A stretch of 64,000 nt of DNA from Saccharum officinarum (Eukaryota; Streptophyta; Magnoliopsida; Poales; Poaceae). The translations under genes were made by a program, and so were the position numbers. Below are positions 56,288 through 64,000 of the stretch, piece by piece (the stretch's first letter is position 1; the number at the start of each line of letters is the position of its first letter). Location: the NCBI GenBank assembly GCA_020631735.1, contig CM036197.1, positions 47,477,880 through 47,541,879 of the forward strand, read 5' to 3'. The notes under the pieces are model-generated. The model had not been told where the DNA came from, did not search any database, and worked only from the letters and a program-made list of their open reading frames with translations.

Positions 56288-58761
56288 ATGGCTGACCCCG
56301 AACGTCCGTTACCATTGGCCACGGTGATCTAGTTTAGGAGTTTGGAGTTCATGTCGCTTGGCCACGACTACGACATGGTTCTCCTCCCGCCCAGACACCC
56401 GACCGATGGGGACCACGAGCTCTCCCAACCTGGGGGAGCCCTGCACCGGTATCGTCGCTCTCGTCAGGCATGTGCCGCCAGGCGACGGCGAGCCCAGCGC
56501 AACCGCCGTCATCGCCTTGCGGAGGGTGATGGTATTCCCCGATCCGGCACCTCTCAGCCAGATGCCGACATGGATTTCCTCACTGAGGATCTATGTAGGA
56601 TGGGCTTGGCTGAGGGTAAGATGCCGATAGGGTGTCCCATCGCTCTACCACCCGGCGCGACGCCACCATCACCCAGTTTGACTACACCGACACGAGGAAC
56701 GACGCCTTCGTCAACATTCCCATTTGGACTAGACCCGGTTGCCTAGGCGTATGCTTCTCCTGTAAGCACCCGCATGAGCGCTTACGAGGAACTCCTCGGA
56801 CACCATCTACGCTCCGCCCTCAACCTCGTTGCATCTACACCAGCTTTCGAGTACCTGGACTCCACGGAGACCCCAGAGACGAAGCTCCATGCAACTGCTT
56901 CTCGACATCACAACCCTAGAGAGGCACGACCTCACATGCACCCGTTGTACTACTATTTCGGTGCTCCAGACTCTGACTCTGCCGATGACACCTACGACCT
57001 GACTCGCGAGTGCTTCAATATCGATGGAGCTATCATGTCGGATTCAGAGGATGAGGCAGCCATTGAAGGAAGGAACACGCCACCTTAGGTCGAGCTCCCT
57101 GCTGAGCAGGATTAGGCTCAATTCCTTGCGGATCAAGGAATGCAGCTTGAGCAAATTCGCGAGTTGCAGGATAGGCTCGATGAGGAATGAGAAAACCTAC
57201 GTCTACTTCAGCAAACCCTCGAGCAAGAGCACACGGCACACGCACATGGCGGAGGAGCTCAAGAGAGAGAGCTCGCGACGTCAATCGTCGCATCGTCGAA
57301 GATCGGGCAATCGAGCCCCCCGGTTTTCGGTCGAGCCAGCCGGAACATGGTTGTAGCCGCCATGCTCCTTCGTAACATGCCTGAGCCATCGAACCCCGAG
57401 GCCTGTCGAGCCCATGATGAAATCCAAGGACTCCTCGAGACCGCTGCCATGCCGCAAGCTAAGAGTTCTGCCTCCAGGCGACGCAGGCTTGCCTCAGAGC
57501 AACATGCGGAGCCCTCCCATTAGGAGAGAGAGGCCTCGGTTCATCCCGAGCATGCCTAATGGAACAAGGCGGTATCTATCCATGAACGCATCATCGACAA
57601 CCGTGAACCTCGAGATGCCCATGACAACATCGTCGAGCGCCAGAGGCGCAAACATGGTGACGGTGCAGCTCGAGGCTACCACGAGCATAGAGGCGGATGC
57701 TACGACAGCTCAGAGGATCGAAGCCCTTCACCCGAGCCACCGGGTCCTCGGGTCTTTAGCAAGGCCATTCACAAAACGATACTCCCGGCTCGGTTCCACC
57801 CCCCATGACTCTTACAAAGTATAACGGCAAGACCAAACCTGAACTTTGGCTCGCTGATTTCCCCTTGGCCTGTCAGTTGGGTGGGGCCACCGACGACCGG
57901 GTCATCATTCGACAACTCCCCCTGTTCCTGTCGGACACCACTCGAGCCTGGCTCGAGGACCTCCCATCTCGACAAATCCATGACTGGAACGACCTCATGA
58001 GAGTGTTCGAGGGGAACTTCAAGGGAACCTACATGCGCCCCAACAACTCGTGGGATCTTCGAAGCTGCAAACAGAAGCTGGGTGAATCCCTCCAGGATTA
58101 CATCTGGCGTTTCTCCAAGCAACACACCGAGCTCCCCAACATCACCGACTCCTACGTCATCATGGCTTTCCTCTCTAGTACCACCTGCAAAGAGTTGGTC
58201 CGAGAGTTAGGCCGCAGCACTCCCATCACTACCAACGGTTTGATGGATATTATCACCAACTTCGCCGCCAGCGAGGAGGCAGTTGGTGCCATATTTGGTA
58301 GCGATCAGGACAAGGGGAAGCACAAGGAAGAGGATCCCATGGGCTCCAGCCAGGGCTCGAAGAGGAACAACAGGAAGAAGAAGAAGAACCAGCAGGGCAA
58401 GCTTGAGGCCCTGGCCGACGACCTTGTCGCTGTTGCTGATCGCAAGAAACCTCGAGGGGCCCCTGGCAGGGGCATTTTTGACAAAATGCTTAAAGAGCCG
58501 TGTCCCTACCACAAAGGGCCCACGAACCACAACCTCGAGGACTGCCACATGCTCCAGAGATACTTTGAAAGCATAGGCGTCAAGAAAGACAACAAGAAGG
58601 AAGATCCCAAGGGAGACGACAAGGATGAGGGGTTCCCCGAGATCTATGACTGCTTCATGATATATGGAGGGCCCTCGATGCGCCTCTCGTCACGGCAGTG
58701 CAAGCGGGAACATCGAGAGGTCTTCTCCGTGCAGCTCGCAACCCCCCTCTTCCTTGACTAG
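56288..58761 (+). pseudogene. Gypsy 3 gag, broken
   Basis: From ATG 56288 an N-terminal part of about 500 codons is interrupted by stops (near 56328, 56744, 57086 and 57113 among others). The Retrotrans_gag core is open from 57805 to 58761: KTKPELWLADFPLACQLGG, TTRAWLEDLPSRQIHDWNDL and SKQHTELPNI. A finger of type CPYHKGPTNHNLEDC (about 58500-58545) replaces the usual CCHC, as in Gypsy 1. Lys-rich stretches flank it. The stop at 58759-58761 (TAG) precedes the protease. Confidence 0.88.
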
Positions 58762-61700
58762 TCTGAGGTGGCCATCACTTTCGACCGTAATGACCACCCG
58801 GACTATGTCCCCAATCCTGGGGTCTACCCACTTGTTGTCGATTCCATTATCGCCAACACACGCCTCACCAAGGTGCTCATGGATGGCGGTAGTAGTCTTA
58901 ACATCATCTATGCCCAGACCCTCGACCTTCTAGGGATCACGAGGATGCACCTCCGACCTAGCGTTGGGGGCTTCCATGGAGTCATACCAGGGAAGTGAGC
59001 AGAGCCCGTCAGGCGGGTCGACCTACCTATCTGTTTCAGCACTCCCACCAACTTCAGAAAGGAAACTCTCACTTTCAAAGTGGTCGGATTCCATAGAACA
59101 TACCACGCCATCCTTGGGCGCCCATGCTATGCTCGGTTCATGGCGGTCCCCAATTACACCTACCTCAAGCTCAAAATGTCAGGCCCCAACGGTGTCATAA
59201 CTGTCAGGCCCTCTTATGAGCACGCCTACGAGTGCGACATGGAGTGCGTCGAGCACGGAGAAGCCATCTTGGAGTCGGCGACCTTGGCGGCGAGCCTCGA
59301 CGGTTTGGCCAACGAGATCCCCGACCCCAAGCGCCACGCCGGCAACTTCGAGCCCGCGGAAGATGTCAAGCTCATGCCCCTTGATCCCACCGACCCAAAG
59401 GGAAAGGCATTGAGCATCAGCGCCACCCTCAACCCCAAATAGGAAGCAGTGCTCGTCGACTTTATCTGCGCAAACATCGACATCTTTGCGTGAAGTCCCT
59501 CGGGTATGTCGGGCATACCTAGGGAAGTCGCTGAGCACGCCTTGGAGATCTGAGCCGGCTCCAAACCGGTGAAGCAACGCTTATGCCGCTTCGATGAGGA
59601 AAAGTGCAAGGTCATCGGCGAGGAGATCCATAAGTTGTTGAAGGCCGGATTCATCAAGGTGGTTCATCATCCTGAGTGGCTAGCTAACCCTGTATTAGTT
59701 AAGAAAAAGAATGGGAAGTGGAGGATGTGTGTAGACTATACTAGTTTAAATAAAGCATGTCCAAAAGTTCCCTTTCCTTTGCCACGCATTGATCAAATCG
59801 TTGATTCAACTGTGGGATGTGAAACTCTGTCATTCTTAGGCGCATATTCCGGCTACCACCAGATCAAAATGAAGGAGTCCGACCAGCTCGTGACTTCATT
59901 CATCACCCCATTCGGCATGTATTGCTATGTTACTATGCCCTTCGGTCTCTGGAACGCAGGGGCTACGTACCAGCGATGCATGCAACACGTTTTTGGGGAA
60001 CACATTGGACCAACCGTTGAGGCTTACGTCGATGATATCGTTGTCAAAACCAAAAAGACCAGTAATTTGATAAACGACCTCGACATTGCGTTCAAGTGCC
60101 TCCGGGCAAAGAACATTAAGCTCAACCCCGAGAAATGCATTTTCGGCGTTCCTCGAGGCATGCTCCTAGGGTTCATCATTTCCGAACGTGGCATCGAGGC
60201 CAACCCAGAAAAAATCACCGCAATAACCAAAATGGGCCCTATCCGAGATCTGAAGGGCGTGCAGAGGGTCATGGGCTGCCTTGCGGCCCTCAGTCGCTTC
60301 ATTTCGTGCCTTGGCGAAAAAGCTCTCCCACTGTATCGTCTCCTAAAGAAATCGGAACACTTCTTATGGACCCTCAAGGCCGAGGAAGCCCTTGCAAAAC
60401 TCAAGGCTATGCTCTCCAACTCACCAATCCTCGCCCCTCTGACCATAGGGGAACCCCTCCTACTTTTTGTCACCGCAACGACACAAGTAGTCAGTGCGGT
60501 CTTGGTTGTCGAGAGGGCAGAGGAAGGACATGCCCTGCTCATCCAAAGACCGGTCTACTTCATCAGCGAGGTGCTGTCGGAAACCTAGGCTCACTACCTG
60601 CAGATCTAGAAGCTGCCTTGCGGCCATCAGTCGCTTCATTTCGTGCCTTGGCGAAAAAGCGCTCCCACTGTATCGTCTCCTAAAGAAATCGGAACACTTC
60701 TCGTGGACCCTCGAGGCTGAGGAAGCCCTTGCAAAACTCAAGGCTACGCTCTCCAACTCACCAATCCTCGTCCCTCTGACCACAGGGGAACCCCTCCTAC
60801 TTTTTGTCACCGCAACAACACAAGTAGTCAGTGCGGTCTTGGTTGTCGAGAGGGCAGAGGAAGGACATGCCCTACTCATCCAAAGACCAGTCTACTTTAT
60901 CAGCGAGGTGCTCTCGGAAACCTAGGTTTGCTACCTGCAGATCTAGAAGCTGCTGTACGCCATCGTCTTAACACGGCGCAAACTCCATCACTACTTCGAG
61001 GGCCACCCGGTGACTATGGTCTCATCTTTCCCTCTGGGAGAGATAGCCCAAAACCGGGAAGCCTCGGGTAGGATAGCTAAGTGGGCGGTCGAGCTCATGG
61101 GTGAGACCCTCTCTTATGCGCCACGCAAAGCCATCAAATCCCAGGTACTAGCAGATTTCCTAGCGGAGTGGACCGACACTCAACTCCCCTCGGTTTAGCT
61201 CCAGGCCGAGCTTTGGGCCATGTATTTCGATGGATCGCTGATGAAAATAGGAGCGGGCGCGGGCTTGCTCTTCATCTCACCCCTCGGAATCCACATGCGC
61301 TATATCATCCGGCTTCATTTTCCCGCCTCCAACAACGTCATCGAATACGAGGCGCTCGTCATGGACTTACGAATTGCCATCAAACTAGGGGTCTGACACC
61401 TCGATGTTTGAGGTGACTCTTAGCTCGTGATCGACCAGGTCATGAAGAGCTCGAGTTGCCGTGATCCCAAGATGGAGGCCTACTATGAGGAGGTACGGCG
61501 CCTTGAAGATAAGTTTCACGGCCTCGAGCTCAATCACATTGCACGCAGATATAATGAGGCCACCGATGAACTCGCAAAAATTGCTTCTAGTCGAACTACA
61601 GTTCCACCTGACGTTTTCATGAAAGATCTCCATCAACCATCCATCAACATCCGGGTAGACGGAGGGGTCGACGGGCTGTCACTCGATCCCCCACCTGAGG

Positions 61701-63016
61701 CAGAAGCCCCCTCGACCGGGGCTGAAGCCATGCAGGCGGAAGGCTCGACCCTGCCAGCCAACCCCGAGCCTGACTAGCGTACTCCGTACCTCAACCATCT
61801 CACTCGAGGGGACCTCCCCTCGGATAAGATCGAGGCTCGACGGGTCGCTCGCCGGGCCAAATCCTTTGTGATATTTGGCGACAGCAGGGAGCTGTATCGC
61901 CGTAGCCCTACTAGCGTCCTCCAACACTGTATCACAAATGTGGAAGGTAGAAACTTGCTCGATGATCTACACTCGGGGGCTTATGGTCATCACGCAGCGC
62001 CTTGAACCCTCGTTGGAAACACATTTCGACAAGGTTTCTATTGGCCGACCGTAGTCTCCGACGCTGTCAAGCTAGTACGCTCCTGCAAAGGCTGCCAGTA
62101 CTATGCAAGATAAACCCAACTCCCGGCTCACGCCCTACAAACTATTCCCATCACATGGCCATTCGCTGTTTGGGGGCTCGACTTGGTTGGACCCCTAAAA
62201 AGGACAACCGGTGGCTTCACCCACTTGCTCGTCGCCATTGACAAATTTTCCAAGTGGATCGAGGCCCGTCCTATTACCACCATTAGGTCTGAGCAAGCTG
62301 TGTTATTTTTTACCGACATCGTCCACCGCTTTGGGGTTCCTAACTGCATCATCACCGACAATGACACCTAATTCACTGGTAAAAAGTTTCTGGATTTCTG
62401 CGACAACCATCACATCCGTGTGCTCTGGTCGGCCATAGGCCATCCAAAAACAAACGGCCAAGTAGAACGTGCCAACGACATGGTCCTACAAGGCCTGAAA
62501 CCAAGAATTTTTGACAAGTTAAACAAACACGGCAAAAAATGGGCCACCGAGCTTCCCTCGGTCCTGTGGAGCCTAAGAACAACACCGAGTCGAGCCACGA
62601 GATTCACTCCATTCTTCTTAGTCTACGGGTCCAAGGCTATGCTCCCAACTGATGTAGAATATGGATCCCCAAGGTTGAAGGCCTACAACGAGAAAAACAA
62701 TGATGCCACAAGAGAGGACGCCCTCGACCAACTTGAGGAAGCTCGCGATGTGGCTCTGTTACACTCTGCCAGGTATCAGCAAAGTCTCTGATGCTACCAC
62801 GACAAACACGTCCGCATATAGGACCTCAGTGTTGGTGACCTGGTGCTACGGCGAAGCCAGAACAACAAGGGATGACACAAGCTTACGCCACCGTGGGAAG
62901 GGCCATACATCATCGTGGAAGTGTTGAAGTCCGTCACGTACAAACTATCGAGCGAGAAAGGCGAAATCTTCACCAACACTTGAAACATTGAACAGCTACG
63001 TCACTTTTGTCCCTAA
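58762..63016 (+). pseudogene. Gypsy 3 pol, broken
   Basis: Protease with VLMDGGSSLNIIY (58873-58911) and HAILGRP; reverse transcriptase from about 59569 with MCVDYTSLNK, LGAYSGYHQIKM and the YVDD box (about 60026-60040); then the duplicated segment 60275-60948; archaeal-type RNase H 61210-61600 with YFDGSLMKIGAGAG, IEYEALVMDLR and broken GDS and LV blocks; integrase 61900-63015 with WPFAVWGLDLVGP, CIITDNDT and NGQVERAND, so all three catalytic residues are present, but a TAA lies between the second and third. At least ten further in-frame stops are present. A chromatin-binding chromodomain was not seen. Confidence 0.9.
60275..60948 (+). repeat. 337-bp direct tandem duplication within pol
   Basis: Copy 1 is 60275-60611, copy 2 is 60612-60948. 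Both start GCTGCCTTGCGGCC and end CAGATCTAGAA, and GCTGC recurs right after copy 2. About 15 differences separate the copies (near 5%). 337 is not a multiple of three, so the duplication shifts the pol frame. Confidence 0.93.
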
Positions 63017-63693
63017 AGCCTCGAGGCTCTGTAAATTGATTCGCAATCCCATACAGCGGTGTTCAAAGCATTGTTTTCATAACAACCAGGAAGGATTGAC
63101 CTTGTTTTCTTAGAGTCGATCCTCCCTCGGGGGCTGCACAGGGGGAACCCCCTGTGTCCCCAAAAACTCACATTTTTTCAAAAACAAGGGAACTCTTACA
63201 TAAGTCGACGAGGCCACAAGTGCACCCTATGGCTCGAGAGCTGCCGAGCCACGAGATCATCTACGCCTCCGGGCTATGGTAACTCCACTCACTCCCCCAC
63301 GCCAAGGGGTCCAACCGCGCGCTAAGAAGACCTCATAAGAGTTCACGATTTTGAAAAAGCTCACGTCTAACGTTCCCATACGCTTCGAATCGAGTTCTTA
63401 CATAGTCAACGAGGCCACAAGCGCACCCTAAGGTCCAAGGGCTATCGAGCCACGAGATCGCCTACGCTTCCGGGCTATGGTACCTCCACTCGCTCTCTCA
63501 CGCCAAGGGGTGCAACCACGCGCTAAGAAAAACATGCAAGAATACGATTAAAGCAAGAAAGGGAACAAAAGACTCAAACAAAAATGAACATTTAGTATAC
63601 ATTTACATATAAATATTTCAAGGCCCCTAAGGCCATCACGACTAAAGTTACAAATACTAACTTATTACACGAGCCTTCATGCCCATGTTTGGT
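63017..63693 (+). other. Spacer between pol and antisense gene of Gypsy 3
   Basis: No protein supported. It contains a two-copy repeat with a period of about 203 bp (63195-63350 and 63398-63530) sharing CGAGGCCACAAG, GAGCCACGAGATC and CTCACGCCAAGGGG-like phrases. It then turns AT-rich (63540-63670), which could be the 3' end signal of either gene. Confidence 0.7.
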
Positions 63694-63960
63694 TCACAGG
63701 CCCTCATCATCAGCAGGCAGAACCACCTCGACCTCGAAAAGCTTGGCAAGGCGATTCCCAGGCTCCTTAGCGGCCTCGATCAGGGTCAGGCAGGCGACTT
63801 CATTCTCCTCGTTCGTTTGGTCTGGATCCCTGATGAAGCCGTTAGCGATGAGGTCCATGTCGTACACAAACCCAGACCGAACGACCGCCATAGCCCTCTT
63901 CATGCCGTGATGCAGCCTGCCTCGTATCCTCTCGCGGATGAGGCAGCCCAGCGCCACCAT
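63694..63960 (-). CDS. C-terminal part of antisense gene of Gypsy 3 (partial)
   Basis: A minus-strand frame of 88 codons ending at 63694 that probably continues beyond the window. It reads IRERIRGRLHHGMKRAMAVV, SGFVYDMDLI and RLAKLFEVEVVLPADDEG. It is placed tail-to-tail with pol exactly as the antisense gene of Gypsy 1 is, so I take it as the last exon of the corresponding gene. No domain is recognised in this part; the N-terminal Transposase_28 domain would lie outside. Confidence 0.55.
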   Translation of the reverse strand: MVALGCLIRERIRGRLHHGMKRAMAVVRSGFVYDMDLIANGFIRDPDQTNEENEVACLTLIEAAKEPGNRLAKLFEVEVVLPADDEGL

Positions 63961-64000
63961 CCGACGGACAAAGGAGTTCCCCGGTGCGTCCTCCTCGGTA

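Larger units (their letters stand above)
55046..64000 (+). mobile_element. Second Tat-type Ty3/gypsy retrotransposon, 3' end outside window (Gypsy 3)
   Basis: Plus-strand element with a 1,183-bp 5' LTR, a primer site related to that of Gypsy 1, gag, protease, RT, duplicated RT-RNase H segment, archaeal-type RNase H, integrase, a spacer with a tandem repeat and an antisense gene end. The 3' LTR and the target duplication are not in the window (GTTAG precedes the LTR). Stops and a 337-bp frameshifting duplication inactivate pol. Confidence 0.93.

Overview
The window looks like a repeat-dense intergenic region of a grass chromosome, probably an Andropogoneae grass such as sugarcane, sorghum or a relative. 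That assignment is an inference from the element types: Tat-lineage Ty3/gypsy elements with an antisense gene, SIRE/Maximus-type Ty1/copia elements, Tourist-like MITEs, L1- and RTE-type LINEs, and one DUF247 gene. No CRISPR array, rRNA, tRNA or bacterial-type operon was seen.

Layout. 1-2195: end of an L1-type LINE (minus strand). 2305-14903: a complete Tat-lineage gypsy element on the minus strand (469-bp LTRs, 5-bp target duplication GTACT) that carries, on the opposite strand, a degenerate multi-exon Transposase_28-type gene (3988-7230). 15305-24505: a 9.2-kb element bounded by about 46-bp imperfect terminal inverted repeats, with no transposase, packed with TATGCA-type motifs and internal duplications. 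It holds a Tourist-like MITE and a 5'-truncated RTE LINE with a perfect 16-bp target duplication. 25345-27290: a single intact DUF247 gene (minus strand), the only convincing cellular gene. 27457-27953: a foldback element with a MITE inside it. 28546-28950: a GC-rich, first-exon-like segment.

28967-47068: a near full-length L1-type LINE (about 6.7 kb once insertions are subtracted), framed by the perfect 16-bp duplication AAATCTCTTTTTGCAA. It was later hit by two MITEs and by a 10.5-kb SIRE-type copia element (36159-46664, minus strand, 1.9-kb LTRs, initiator-Met tRNA primer site). 47085-49112: low-complexity unique sequence with a short AUX/IAA-like exon remnant. 49113-51976: a second, related copia element (plus strand) with a full 5' LTR and an internal deletion that fuses gag to pol. 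51977-55045: a sequence starting like a Del/Tekay LTR. 55046-64000: a second Tat-type gypsy element (plus strand) running off the window, with a 337-bp frameshifting duplication in pol and the C-terminus of an antisense gene.

How it fits together. Apart from the DUF247 gene, almost all coding sequence is transposon-derived and broken. Many of the nonsense codons are TAG or TGA explicable by C-to-T change at CHG or CG sites, as expected for methylated, silenced repeats. The nesting gives a relative history: the LINE landed first, then the MITEs and the copia element entered it; the RTE LINE entered the 9.2-kb TIR element; the second gypsy element entered the Del/Tekay-like LTR. The least explained structures are the 9.2-kb TIR element and the spliced antisense genes of the two gypsy elements.
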